The notes beneath the pieces are model-generated. The model made no database searches. It was not told the origin of the DNA and saw only the letters and a program-made list of their open reading frames with translations. The position numbers were made by a program, and so were the translations under genes. DNA of 64,000 nucleotides, taken from NCBI GenBank assembly GCA_963693365.1, contig CAVNZM010000014.1, forward strand, positions 1,240,001 to 1,304,000. The letters are read 5' to 3'. Of the stretch, positions 53,097-64,000 are shown piece after piece. The DNA comes from Amoebidium appalachense. Lineage: Eukaryota; Ichthyosporea. Each line of letters starts with the position of its first letter. Position 1 is the first letter of the stretch.

Positions 53097-53887
53097 CCCC
53101 CCGCCCAACCCCTTCCCCTCCCCCCCCAAAAAACAAAAAGAAAGAAAGCAAGAAGAAAGGGGGGGGGGGGGGGGGGGGGGGGAGACACTCTCTAGAAAAT
53201 AAACACAGTGTGGGGGGCTTAAATACTCAACAACAATGACCTAATCTGCTGCGTGTACGCACGTGTTGCTGAGTACGCTTCGCTGACTTATTATCTACCT
53301 GCCAAATAGTATCATACTGCCTATCCACGAGCATAGATTGTGTTCTCATTAGGCTTTCTATTTGATTTGAGCATCATGAGAGGCTCAGCAGCCCCCCCCC
53401 CCCTCAAAACCCCCCCCCCCCCCCCAAAAAAAAAAAAAAAAAAAAAAAAAACTTTAGAAAGAAAAAGAGTGCACGTCGAGAGATAATCATTGGGAAAAAG
53501 TAAGTGGGTAACATGGGGACATAATTTATTGCTGTTTCATCTAATATTTTTAATCGGTAAGCTTCTCGTCGACCTAATATACATGCCTTCACCATTCATC
53601 TCTCTTTTTCTCTTCCCCCCCCCCCCCTCCCCCCCCCCCTCCCCCTTCGTACATTCCCCACCGGACCGCAAAACCCCGACCGCCCCAAACATGGACACCC
53701 TTTTTTTTCCTTTTTTTTTTTTTTCCATTCCATTTTTTCTTGTTTTTTGTTTTGTACACAGGTTCTCAAGGACGTGAGTGTCAACCGGGAGGTGAGTGAC
53801 ACACTGCGGCATTTCAGCGGCAACATTGTCGACAGCTACCGCTCGGCTGCATACAGCACCGTCCGTGGCTTCCTGCCCTTCCGCTGA
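51142..53887 (+). CDS. Two-TM membrane protein with amphipathic helical tail, 358 aa
   Basis: Exons 51142-51816, 52431-52706 and 53762-53887, GT-AG, all phase 0. The chosen ATG has an ACCACC context. An in-frame ATG at 51040 would add 34 residues rich in Phe, Arg and Lys, which could be a mitochondrial presequence. Residues 1-130 are Pro-rich and disordered. Transmembrane segments lie at ~133-150 (YLMFFIAFIPSVAAG) and ~161-181 (FAYVVLLNLACTLPLLIAAY). The C-terminal half is helical, with recurring motifs such as EMLTNEALQDAAI, EMTATLMKDQAVKKAVEDTM and VLKDVSVNREVSDTL, suggesting internal repeats. I do not recognise the family. An organelle or ER membrane location is plausible but inferred. Confidence 0.8.
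53038..53095 (+). repeat. Poly(C) tract
   Basis: About 47 C (53047-53093) in the second intron of the membrane-protein gene. Shorter C runs at 51841-51860, 51882-51912 and 52063-52135 fill its first intron. Confidence 0.9.
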
Positions 53888-53915
53888 TTCGAAAGGGGGG
53901 GGGGAGAGGGGGGAA

Positions 53916-53946
<31 letters not shown>

Positions 53947-55131
53947 GGGGGGAGGAGGAGGGGAGGGAGGCTCAGCCGCAGTTTGTCATTCATATTGGGA
54001 TTGAAGTTCTTCTTACTCCGGCTGCGATATGCACTTGAAGCTGTTTTTTCTTTTGGAGGAGGTGTAGCTGACCGTTTATGCCTCAAATGTTCGCGTACAC
54101 GGGCATTTCAAGGTTGACAGTAAAAGTTTACACGTGCATCTTGGGACACACACACACCGTTGTATAACTAAGCTCTACCCACGTGCGCGCACGTACGGAC
54201 ATGCACAAACGCGCGTTGCGTGCAAGCACGCACACGCACGCACGCACGCAGGCACGCACACACACACACACGCACACTTGGAGCTTGATGTAGTGACAAC
54301 CTTGAGGGGCAAGGGGGAGGGGGGGGTGTCTTGCATAGCATAAAACAAGCAGGCTAGTTCAAGATCCCAGCTGGGTGTGTTGACCGATTATGGAAAGCAA
54401 ACTTGCAAATTATGGAAAGTAAACTTGACGATGTGGAGTCGAAGCCAAATTTGTGGTGGTGCCTAAACGGTGGATATGGGTGTGTTTTGGGGTGGTGGTG
54501 GTGATTTGCTACTGCCTGGGAGTATGTTGGTCTGTATGTGCCGATTTGCTATTGTGTTGTATGCTAGCAGCCGCTGTTTGCACGGTTGGATGGGTCTGTG
54601 TGTGTGCCGGCACGGTTGGCATTCTGGTAACGTGTGTTGTGTGTGTATGGGGTGTTTGTGTCTGCCTTTGGGTTTCGGTGGGGCTCTGACATTCTGTGTG
54701 TGTGGTTGCACGAGCTGCGTGGTCCTGCACAGTGGCTTTAAGGGTACCACAACTAAACCCCCCCCCTCCCCCCCTCCCCTCCCCGAATGAGTTCTCAAAT
54801 TTATGAAACTCTTACCCCGCCCCCCCCCCCCCCCCCCCCCCCCCTCCTCCCCCTCCTCCCCCCGCCCCCCGCCTCTCTGCTCCGCCCATTCGTTCTCCCC
54901 CCTCTGCGAGGCTGTTATCCAATGACGGCATGGCCATTGTTTCCCCAGGCACCCTCATCTCACCAGCTGTTTCATGCCACACAGCTAACCGAGTTCAAGG
55001 GGAAGAGCAATTGGTAATTGGAGAAACCTGGAGAAGGTGGGGGGGGGGGGGGGGGGGGGGGGGGGGGTATTACACACGACCCTAATATACTAAATTAACC
55101 TTTCAACCCATGTGCATTGCCTCTTCTCCCG

Positions 55132-55176
<45 letters not shown>

Positions 55177-55564
55177 ACCTCCCAATCTCCCTACCCCCCA
55201 CACCCCCCGTTTTCCAACTAACCAACATGCCGTGTGCACGAGCAGAAGGGGGCCACATCTATATGGGGGACACATAGGTACCCGCCACCCATCTGGCCCC
55301 TTCCATGCTCTCCTTCACCGTGCCCCCCTCCCCCCCCCCCCCCTCCCCCTCCCCCCTCCCCTCCCTCCCCCCTTTTTTCTCCGAGTACCAAACCAAGCAT
55401 CAATATATCGATACTGAAAGGGGGGGGGGGGGGGGGGAGGGGGGGGGGGATGGGAAGTAACACAATGGACAGGCGAAGCCAATGATATACTCTGACGAAA
55501 AGGTCACATGTGTACACGGTTCGATCGGATTACCCATATAAGAGAATGTGCAACAGTTTTTGTT

Positions 55565-55600
<36 letters not shown>

Positions 55601-57378
55601 TGGTGGTGGTGATCATAGGAGGAGGGGGGGGGAGGGGGGGGGGGGGGGGGGGGGGGGGGCTTATTCTGAAGTTCTGCTTTTGCTGTATAACAATGTTAAA
55701 AGCCGAAAATTCTGCTGATAATAATGCAGAAAGCATCATTGCAGGGCACTTTGCGGATGTGGTTGGCCCCTAATGTTCGAGTACTCTTGTCTCTAGAGAT
55801 TTTTAGTTTCTTGGAGACACCAGAATGGTTACACTTGTGTGATCATAGACTGGCTCTGTTCCAAATATGCAACTTATGATTGTGGTTGCCCCTGGCCACC
55901 CACACATGGTTGAGATTTTAAACCCATCCACTAGTACTGCATTCTCCTTCATCTCATATTTTGTACAAATAATGATCATAGGCATAGGCTCAACTTGTAC
56001 ACGTGGGTAAGCACTCGGCCAGACACAGAAGCAGAGGAAATGCATTTGATTTAACATTATGTCATGACCGTGAGACTTAGCGCCAAGGGGGGGGGGGGGG
56101 GGGGGGGGGGGGGGAGGGGGGGGAGAGGGGGGGGGGGGGGGGGGGGAGGGGGGGGGGAGGGGAGATTTCTAAGGGTGGATCTAGCAAAGACAATGGGCAA
56201 GCTTCGGACCCAAATACCCATCATGATATCCGTCATGTGCACCTGCTGGTGCTGCTCTGCTCTTGGTGGAGAGCAAATATCAGCTTGTTCTCCACAGCTG
56301 ATCATCATATACCATGCTGGAATAATGTGGCGGTTACGATGTTGCCGTGCACGTCACTTGAAAGACGAGTGATAATAAACACGCGTGAAAAAACGTAGGA
56401 GTGCATGTGGGAGCTCATATGCGTAGCCTATACAGGGTTTTACCATCTGTGCAACCACTGGAACACCCAAGTACTAATAATAAGTAATATTCCTACTTTT
56501 TTTTATAGTTTTACTTGTACTTTTTTGACCTGTATGTAGACGCTGTGCATCCAATGAAACAGCTTACGCAGATTGTGACCTTCAAGCACCACCTCCAAAA
56601 CAGTCATGTACATGTGTGGTAGTGTAGAGATGTGTGCTACGGACTAAAGCCTCTTTATCTCGAGAGGTATTGGGGCCTTGGCCAGAGCCCAGGAGTCCCC
56701 TTCGCGCATGGAACAAGAGGTACGGAAAGGTAGCCCTACGTAATAAAGCAGCAACATCGGCCTCATGGCCTCATAGTCATCTGGTTACGACTGAAGGCGG
56801 CCCTACGTAATACGATGATTTGGCGCCAAAAATAGCCAATTAAAATGATTGAAATAGATGACGACGTCAGCAAGACGCGCTGAATTCATGACACCACTGT
56901 CACCGTGACCAGCCGGCGCCGTGACCACGGCCATGCTCGTGGCCGTGAGTGCCCGTGACGCAGTTGAAGACTTTGACCAAGTTTTCACTGAAACTTCTTT
57001 AGCCGAGCGTTGCACGTGCCGAGGCTTCTATTTTAGGTGTTAGAATTTACCCTGTTGTGCTGCGCGTGCCGTTATTGTAGAAAACAGGCTAGCAGTCACT
57101 GAGTGATCGACGAGGAACGGTGCAACGTTTGAACATAGCAGCTTTCTTTCCTCCTCTTACCCACCCTTCTTATGCCTCCGCCCACTCCGCCCAACTCCCC
57201 CCCCCCCCCCCCCATGTTTTCTAAAGCCAGGCGGTAAAAGAATTCGAAAGGAGGACGGCAAACCTCGCGAGCACAAGCTAGTAGAAAACAACTAAGCAGT
57301 CGTAAACCTTTTTTAACTCTTATCTTTTCTCTTAGGCACATTAGTTTCCTATAGTGGTTAGTTGTCCCTTAGTTGAAT
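53888..57378. other. Spacer with no firm gene
   Basis: G-rich at 53896-53960 and CACG-rich at 54180-54275. 54440-54760 is GT-rich low complexity, and C- and G-runs fill 54760-55460. A possible exon (acceptor TTTCCCCAG at 54948, APSSHQLFHATQLTEF, donor at 55014) stands alone. 55780-57050 is normal-complexity DNA with a perfect 8-bp hairpin CACGGCCA/TGGCCGTG at 56926-56947. I cannot support a gene here. Confidence 0.55.
55803..56057 (-). CDS. Hypothetical 84-aa open frame
   Basis: ATG-initiated frame in normal-complexity DNA (MLNQMHFLCFCVWPSAYP... ending VSPRN). It is not made of simple repeats and has balanced composition with several Met, Trp and Cys. It could be an exon or chance. No family recognised. 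Confidence 0.25.
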   Translation of the reverse strand: MLNQMHFLCFCVWPSAYPRVQVEPMPMIIICTKYEMKENAVLVDGFKISTMCGWPGATTIISCIFGTEPVYDHTSVTILVSPRN

Positions 57379-57435
57379 ATGGCTGACGCAAGAGCTTATT
57401 CCATCGAGCCAGCTGACAGCAGCAAGGGTTTGTAG

Positions 57436-57468
<33 letters not shown>

Positions 57469-57700
57469 ACCCCCCTCCCCCCCTCCCCCCCCCCGCCCTA
57501 AGCCCCCCCCCCTCCCCCCCCCCCCCCCCCTTTTACCGTGTTTCCTCTTTGCGTTTTACTGCCTTCGTCTTCTATCTAGGTCTGTACATCAGCCGACCCC
57601 ATTCATGCCCAAAGGCCTTACACTCCTCACTTTCAATTGCATCGCACCCCCGGATATTTATACTCACGTGTTCGCAAGCATGAAGACACTCCCCCCCCCC
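57379..57700 (+). other. Possible 5' exons of the leucine-rich-repeat gene
   Basis: ATG at 57379 opens MADARAYSIEPADSSK with a GTTTGT donor at about 57428. After an acceptor at 57579-57580, a segment reads GLTLLTFNCIAPPDIYTHVF, which is LRR-like, but the phase does not join the first exon cleanly. Both lie upstream of the decayed LRR region at 59055. Confidence 0.3.
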
Positions 57701-58141
57701 CCCCCCCCCCCCTCACCCCCGCCCCCTCTCTCTGCCTTTCCTCTCGCCTGTGGGAAACCTGAGGGCGTCTTTTTCAGCCTCTAGGCATTGTGCATGAGAT
57801 GTGAACTTTTTTGAAGGTCCCCCCCCCCCCCCCCCCCTGCCCCGCCCCCTCCCCTCTTATTCGTTTCCACCACCTCCCCTTCTATGCACTCTGCCCCCCT
57901 TCAACTCCCCTCTCTTCCCCCCCTCCCCCCCACTTCATCACCACCAACACCATCCCCCGTTTTTGTCCATTTCTTCCTCCACTGTATTCGCCTCTCCCCC
58001 CTCTCTCCTTCTCTCCGTTTCGTCTGTTATCCCTCCATGCTTTCCTCCCTCGCTCACTTTTCCATCCCCCCTCTCTCCCTGCATCCCCCTTCCCACCCAC
58101 CCACCCGCCCACCCTCTCTCCTTCCCTGCGCACCCCCCTTT

Positions 58142-58154
58142 CTCTTTTCCCTGT

Positions 58155-58210
<56 letters not shown>

Positions 58211-58440
58211 CCCCCCCTTCCCCCCCTCCCCCCCCTCTCTCTCTCTCTCTATATATATATATATCTCTCTCTCCCCTTTCTATCTCTCTCTCTCCCTTCT
58301 CTCTCTCTCTCCTTCCCCCCCTCCTCCCCCCCTCCCCCCCCCTCCCCCCTCCCCCCTCTTCCCCTTCCCCCCCCCCCTCTCTTTCTCTCTCTCTCCCCCC
58401 CCCCCTCTCTTTCTTTCTTTCTTTCTCTTCCTTTCAATCT
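58142..58440 (+). repeat. (TC)n/poly(C) low-complexity region
   Basis: TC dinucleotides with C runs and one (TA)n (58250-58264). Part of a pyrimidine-only block from about 57700 to 58760. The Pro/Ser/Leu ORFs across it are artefacts. Confidence 0.85.
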
Positions 58441-59054
58441 GTTTCTCCCCCCCCCCCCCCCCCCCCGGCCCCCGCTTTCTCTCTCTGGCAGTGTGTTTGT
58501 TTTTTACTGTGTCGGTTTGTGTCTGTGTCATTTTGTTCTTTCCAACCCCCTTCTTCCATCAATGTTTAACTTTTGGAATAACAAGAACATCCACCTGGCC
58601 TTGGACCCCCCCCCCTCCCCCCCCCCCCCCCCCCCCTTCGCACCCCCAACATAACCCAGCCCTCATCCCCCACCCTCGTCATCCTTATCTAAGGGAAATA
58701 GTACGAACAACCTCCCCCCCCCCCCCCTCCCCCCGCGCCCCCCCTTCCCTTCCCCCGCCCTCCGCCCTTTCTTCCCGGAACAAAAGCAAAAAGAATGAAA
58801 AAAGCCAAGAATGGATTGAAAAGGAAATTACATCAAAAAGCAAATAAGAAGAGAAAACAAAGAAGGGACACTTTTATACATGCACGCACACACGCGCTCA
58901 CTACGCACACGCACGCATTCACGCACACACGCACACACGCATGCGCGCGAAAAAAAATAAAGGTTAGAAAAAGAATATCTAAACCATGGGGTAGCATAGA
59001 GAATGTGGGAGGGAGACGGAATCATGGGTTTGTATTTTCAACATGCTTCTACAG

Positions 59055-60720
59055 GCCGTCACCCAAATGGGGCCCAAGTTGAGGGAACTTGACGTGGTGT
59101 GTGAATTTCCGGAGTCACCGCCTGTGGCCCAAGAGGCTGCTTTGGTTTCCTGCATGTGGGATAGGTGCTGCAACCTTCAAAGAGTGTCTATTAAAGGGTT
59201 GGAGTGGCCTGAAACGTCATCAACGCACCTGGAAGCCCTTCACGACATTACCATCGAAACGCCCGTGCTGAGCAAAGCGGCTGTAGAGATGGCGTTGCAG
59301 GCGGCACCAAACATGCGTCGTTTGTGTTTGCTCGACAAAGACATCTACGATGAGGGACTTGGGTTTATTGGCGCGGCAATGAACCTGCGCGAATTGGTAC
59401 TTAATGACGTCGATGTGGGGGGTTTGGATGTGTCACCACTGGCGGCATGCCCCCACCTCCGCAGATTGTTTGCTCAGCCTGGGGGAATACACCCCCTTCA
59501 TATTCGGGGATTACAGGCGCTAACCGCACTTCGTGTCCTCAACGTCAACTACACTAGCGGAGGGGAGGGGCAACGTGCCGGTCTCACTAAGTTTCAGGCG
59601 GCCCTACCCATTCACTTTCAACATTACGAACCAGACATTGGGTTTTTGGGCGCATCAGTGGATACACTCCGCCGGCTGAGTCTCGATGGGGCATGATCTA
59701 AGCGGCTTGCCCAACTGGCACCGCTGGGCATCACAAAACTAACATCCCTCAGTGTGAATTATCCGGAGGATTGTGTTGTGCCGCAGGAGCCCTTTGCTGA
59801 GTTTCTAGACCTTGAGGTGCTGGCAGTTTAGCAATGGACCAATCACGCCGCTCGGTTCACTGGGGGGCCCCGCCAGCCGCCTACGAAAGTTGTACTTACC
59901 ATGTGCACGACATCATCGACATTGGGGGTGTTGCACAGACCCCCATTGAAGATTTTGTGTTGACGGGTGCGAAGAGACTTACTCGCATAGACCCACTGGC
60001 AACGTGCACGCGACTGGGGAAAATCACGCTGTTTGGGTGCGACTCGGTCATCAGTCTTGACCCCCTGGCGGGCCTTCCCATCTAATACATCAAAATAATC
60101 AGTTCTTGGACGAAAGGAAGAATAACAACGCTGGAGCCTCTGTCCAAGTGTCGGCGCCTACATATTATTTGCTTGAGTTCTTTTCCGAACATCACAACAC
60201 TAGCACCTTTGCGTGTCTACCACGCCTTGAACACATGGAAATGTTCAATCTTCCAGACCTTGCCGAAATCGACTCGTTGGCGGAGTGCACGTCCCTCACC
60301 GCTCTAGCCATCAATGACGTGCCGGGTGTGAGCAGTCTGCAGTGTCTGGCCGGCCATCCATCTCTGTGCCGGCTGGAGGTGAGGCAGCAGTGCCCATGGG
60401 GCCTCACACAGCTGCAGCCCACGGTCAAAGTGGTGAGTGAGTTGACAACTCTCTATTCCCTCCTTCACCCTACCCCCCCCCCCCCCTCCCATCTCCCCCC
60501 TCCCCCCCCCCCCCCCCCCCCCCTCCCCTCGCACCGGACACGCACACACGAACGCACGCCCGCACGCACACACGCACAGACGGCACAAAAACAAGTTGAC
60601 TTGCAACCACTGATATATATCATCTACTCATCACTAGGCTTTGCTTGAAGACTTTCCAGTGCAAAAATCAACCCGCTCGTACAAACAATTCTGTGACGCT
60701 GCGCGGTGGTGGTGGTGGTG
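59055..60720 (+). pseudogene. Decayed leucine-rich-repeat protein gene
   Basis: An acceptor at 59053-59054 is followed by an open LRR segment (AVTQMGPKLRELDVV, NLRELVLNDVDVGGLDVSPL, TLRRLSLDGA) to a TGA at 59694. LRR-like coding continues in the same frame (LAQLAPLGITKLTSLSVNYP) to a TAG at 59830, then in other frames: VLTGAKRLTRIDPLATCTRL to a TAA near 60084, RITTLEPLSKCRRLHI, and LPRLEHMEMFNLPDLAEIDS up to a donor at 60433. An acceptor at 60637-60638 leads to ALLEDFPVQKSTRSYKQF. At least three stops and two frame changes break it. The repeats (about 22 aa, LxPLAxCTxLxxI) resemble bacterial-surface or protist LRRs. Confidence 0.75.
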
Positions 60721-61399
60721 CTGGGTGGTGGGGTTGGGGGGGGGGGGGGGGGGGGGGGGGGGAGGGGAGGGGAGAAGGGGGAGGGGGGGGGGAGGGGGGG
60801 GGGTAGGTACTGGCTGGGTGCTAATACTTAACTGCGCAGGTTAGGATTGGTTGATCGGTGATGGGATGGCCCTTCAAGGGTGGTGCAGCGAGTTGCAGTG
60901 GCTGTATGCGCACAGTACAACCTGGCAGGGGTGATAGTTGTGGGATGTCTCGTGGCTTTTATGTTTCCGTACGCTGGGTCTCAAGGTCTCCGACCAAGAA
61001 CTTGATATTTCTTTTCGAATTCTGTCCTTTGTTTTCCAACTTAATCTTAGTCTCTCTGGTGTTAAACTGTATTGCTTGTCTCTGGGGGCTCGTGGTTCTT
61101 ATTGTGTGGTTGATTGTGGGGCCAGTATTTTTTCTCATGCTGTTAAGAATTTTGTCCGACATTGACACACTGTCAGACTGAGGGATTTTAGGCTGAATTC
61201 GATTGTGTATGTCTGTCAGCAAAGCACGATGATATGAATATTTAAAAAGTATTTCATTCTTGAGGGATGGCCACCACTAATGTATGGCCTGCAAATTGCT
61301 AGGTGTGCTCTTGTTTTCGCTTATGTTTACTTATGTGCCCGACACATGCTCACAGTGGTTCACCGCAAATATTATGCATATGCCCCCCCTCTCCCCGTG
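60721..61399. other. Spacer, no gene supported
   Basis: Poly(G) at 60737-60761 and normal-complexity DNA after 60820. Overlapping open frames at 60858-61181 and 60938-61165 have no recognisable domains. They may be remnants of the LRR gene's 3' part. Confidence 0.5.
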
Positions 61400-61564
61400 A
61401 AAGAGTATCTGAGTTGGGTTTCGTTAACGAGGTGAAAGGGTCGAAACTCGGGTACTGTGGATGACATGGGCTCTGCTTATTATGCATACTCTTTTATGTA
61501 TGGTTTGCATTCTGCATCGTGTTATCCGTTGTTCTTCTGTACTTCGTACTTTATGACACATTCA

Positions 61565-61567
<3 letters not shown>
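61400..61567 (-). repeat. Family A repeat with tail, reverse copy
   Basis: Plus strand reads the complement of the tail (GGGTCGAAACTCGGG) then GGGCTCTGCTTATTATGCAT to GACACATTCAAA, followed by C34 and (CA)n. Mirror of the 43794-43975 arrangement. Confidence 0.8.
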
Positions 61568-61612
<45 letters not shown>

Positions 61613-61835
61613 ACAAAAAGAAAAGCCACACACCCCACCTACCCACCCACACTTTTTTTTTGGGGGGGGGGGGGGGTAGCAATGCGACTACTGAATCGGA
61701 TGTGCTTCATGTCATGTGGCAATAAATATTAATACTTAATACATCTTATTAGCAATTGCTTGCTTCATTTTCTCTCTTTATATACTTGCTTGCTTCATTT
61801 TGTCCCTCACGGTTCACCAACCGAGACTGATCATA

Positions 61836-62580
61836 ATGGAGGTGATGTACCCTGAGCTGCACGCGCTAGCGGCCTCTTTCAACGGCTACGAGCACTTTCC
61901 CTCTATTCCCGGCCTCCCCAAGCCCACACCTGCAGGTGCACATGATGGTTCAGTCATCACTCTGGGGCCTGAGTTTGAAGAACGCTACAACCAAGCACAA
62001 GGATACCTGAGAAACCATGTTTCCACAGATGCAACCCTCGCCTCTTGGACGCAGCAACTTACACAAGTACATGGCAAGGTGCTAGTTTTATACCGCCTCG
62101 GGGCGTTCTGTATAACAACTGGTACTACTGGCAGAGCATGGGGAATCGTGTATATGGCAGCAGGGGGTACCTCGTTCCGTTCATCCACATCGACCCGAAA
62201 GACGATGAGAAAGGGCAGAAGCGACTAGAGCTGTAAGCTGTTGACGTGCTGATTGTTTCCGCCGACCGCCAACTCATGTGCAAAGTGGTCAGTACAAACA
62301 ACGGAAATTTTATCTGAGTATCTTTCGTATACGGGGCAGATTGCGGGAACACGAGCGTGCAAGAGCTAAAAGAAGCGAAATACAATCTGCTACGGGAGGG
62401 GTTTTCCCGGTTTGTGGAGACAGGAGAGTGGCGTGCTTTCTGGACGGTTTTCAGGTTCCTGTTCGAGGCAGCAAAAGGAAAGCTAACGACAAAACCAGGC
62501 CCGTCAGGATATGGCAGATTTTTGTGAGATTTTCATGTCTTGGTACGGCGACACGGACGGGATAATTTTCTTTTTTTCTT
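61836..62580 (+). pseudogene. Decayed protein-coding segment of unknown family
   Basis: ATG at 61836 opens MEVMYPELHALAASFNGYEH... The coding signal shifts frame near 62040-62080 to YNNWYYWQSMGNRVYGSRGY, which ends at a TAA (62234-62236). In that same frame the coding look continues (CKVVSTNNGNFI, stop, VSFVYGADCGNTSVQELKEA) with further TGA stops near 62310 and 62526. The VSFVYGAD stretch faintly recalls LINE endonuclease motifs, but this is too short to assign. No introns are evident. It may be a processed or retroelement-derived relic. Confidence 0.5.
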
Positions 62581-63490
62581 TTGACTCGGTTTTATTGATC
62601 CGTTGATGAAGGCAACGTGCAGCCACAGGCTACATAACCACCAATAGAACTGAAAAAGCCAAATCTACGAAATAAAAATAAAGCGACAAGTGACAAAGGA
62701 CACCAGCGGGCAAAAACCTTAAGTGTACGTGTATGCGTGAAACTAGTTTGCTCCAACTAGTCATATGCATCGATGTTGACCAGACCACACTCCGCAAGAA
62801 GACATCATTACTGCTGCTTCCCAACAGGCCCCCCTGAAAACCTACCGAGACACAGCAAGCAAGTCAGCCTCTAAAAGAGCAATGCAGACCAAATCTGAGC
62901 TAAAAAACAATCCCAACGGGCCCGGCCCCTAGATAACCCGGAGAAACTGCATCTAGCTCTCTGATAAGGTGGCCTAGTTGTGGCAGGACACACAGAAAAA
63001 AACAATTACAGAATGCATGCAAGCAAACCCGGTCATTGCCATACGACTGGAGGCTAAGGACTGGCAGTCACTTGGAAAGCTCCCCGACGACCAAGTAGCC
63101 GCCCCTCCACTCACGCAGCGCAGAAGTAGCTGAAGAAGTTGCAGCAGCCCACCGCCAATAGGTCGCGTAGAAGCGTAGACAGCGTGTAGAAGTTACCATA
63201 GGTTGCAGTGGACCACCAGGCGTTGAAGAAACCACTTCTCAAGCGAGAAACTCCGCGAAAGGGAGATGCCCCCACACTCTCACAGCAGTAGGGTGACACC
63301 AGGCCACACCACACACATGCTGCAGTCAAGTTCCCCGGAGTGGGACTCCCTCCCACCACAAAAAGAAGAAACAAAAGCCTTTATATACCTGCCATGGTGA
63401 AGAATCGGGAAAAAAAGTTGACGTGACAGCTAAGACTCGGAGATCGAAGTGAAAGTGAAGTCCGGGAAAATTTGCAACAGGCACGAATGT
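62581..63490. other. Spacer without a supportable gene
   Basis: Normal-complexity DNA. Minus-strand open frames (such as the Cys-rich one at 63111-63374) start at non-ATG codons and have no recognisable domain. Confidence 0.5.
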
Positions 63491-64000
63491 ATGGATTTGG
63501 CTGAGAGTGATCGTGGGTTGTTCCAAGAAAGTTTCATGGTGTGGGAAGAGGTGGCCATTTTGTTGGGAGATGAAGAGAGAGCGGAACGGGGTTGGAAGAC
63601 CGGAATTAGGCTCACGCAAGACGGCGTCAATAAGGCCCTGCGCATGTTTAACCTCGCAACACAACAACAAAGAGCCAAAAAAGACATGGAGGCGAAGCGA
63701 TATTTCATCATGGCGCTGAAATACGCGCGCGAGAAGGGGTTTTCAGAAAGGGTGGGTATGTGTTTCGACCGTTTGCACATCTTGTACCGCGATTTCATAA
63801 AAAACATGCCCATCATGGAGCGGCAGCTGAAAACTTTGGAGCTCTGGCCGGCCCTTTCTCCCGAGGAAAAAGAGCACACCAGTTACACTGTACGAGTCAC
63901 GCCCATTCCCGGGAATTCACAAAAGCAGAGGGTGGAAATTATATACAAACACACGAGGGGTAATGAGTATGATACTTTTTTTGGCCATGGCCAAGAGGCG
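63491..64000 (+). CDS. Hypothetical helical protein, 5' part (runs off the window)
   Basis: ATG at 63491 opens 170 codons with no stop up to the window edge (MDLAESDRGLFQESFMVWEE...). The frame is closed upstream by a TAA near 63432, so the start is this ATG or an upstream splice junction. The sequence is rich in helix formers and aromatics (AKRYFIMALKYAREKGF, RLHILYRDFIKNMP), reminiscent of TPR-like helical hairpins, followed by a beta-like stretch (TSYTVRVTPIPGN). No family assigned. Normal base composition and even codon use make real coding likely. Confidence 0.6.
   Translation, partial: MDLAESDRGLFQESFMVWEEVAILLGDEERAERGWKTGIRLTQDGVNKALRMFNLATQQQRAKKDMEAKRYFIMALKYAREKGFSERVGMCFDRLHILYRDFIKNMPIMERQLKTLELWPALSPEEKEHTSYTVRVTPIPGNSQKQRVEIIYKHTRGNEYDTFFGHGQEA

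Noticed and set aside
57801-58847. 348-aa Pro/Ser/Leu-rich open frame
   Set aside because: Low-complexity C/T sequence open in all plus-strand frames. No splice or domain evidence.
63111-63374. Cys-rich minus-strand open frame
   Set aside because: Starts at a non-ATG codon, no splice context and no family.

Overview
This is a 64 kb piece of a eukaryotic nuclear genome. Spliceosomal GT-AG introns interrupt almost every gene, exons are short (20-850 nt), and introns and intergenic DNA are packed with microsatellites, minisatellites and very long poly(G)/poly(C) tracts. Reading frames join cleanly across dozens of splice sites, so the gene models below rest on phase agreement as well as sequence. 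The gene content (EHD-type EH domain, CDCA7-type zinc finger, TFIIB, CUE domains) fits a unicellular eukaryote or other non-model lineage. I cannot place the species from sequence alone.

Layout. 1010-7230 (-): a 749-aa EH-domain adaptor in seven exons. 7.3-10.7 kb: intergenic, with a CCAAT/CRE promoter cluster and a nonautonomous hAT-type transposon (9348-10458, 13-bp inverted ends, 8-bp target duplication). 10769-11731 (+): an intronless protein kinase. 11.7-15.0 kb: gene-free repeats. 15024-26464 (-): a ~820-aa Pro/Gln/Tyr-rich protein in about 17 exons, with two +1 homopolymer frame breaks. 27167-30472 (-): TFIIB core, 3' end unresolved. 30.5-32.2 kb: divergent promoter region. 32216-36427 (+): a tandem-CUE protein. 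38654-49454 (-): a 697-aa protein with a CDCA7-type (4CXXC_R1) zinc finger, a coiled coil and a second Cys/His cluster. 51142-53887 (+): a 358-aa two-TM protein. 54-57 kb: no firm gene. 59055-60720 (+): a decayed leucine-rich-repeat gene. 61836-62580 (+): another decayed coding segment. 63491-64000 (+): an open frame leaving the window.

The strongest unexplained signal is at the intron edges. Several minisatellites look like tandem copies of the adjoining splice site itself. Many 5' splice sites are the first GT of a (GT)n run and many 3' splice sites the last AG of a (CA)n run. Coding-strand poly(C) often starts within about 25 nt of the donor. Together these suggest introns that grow by repeat expansion seeded at splice junctions. 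A family of about 100-150 bp composite interspersed repeats, usually preceded by poly(G), also fills introns and spacers on both strands.
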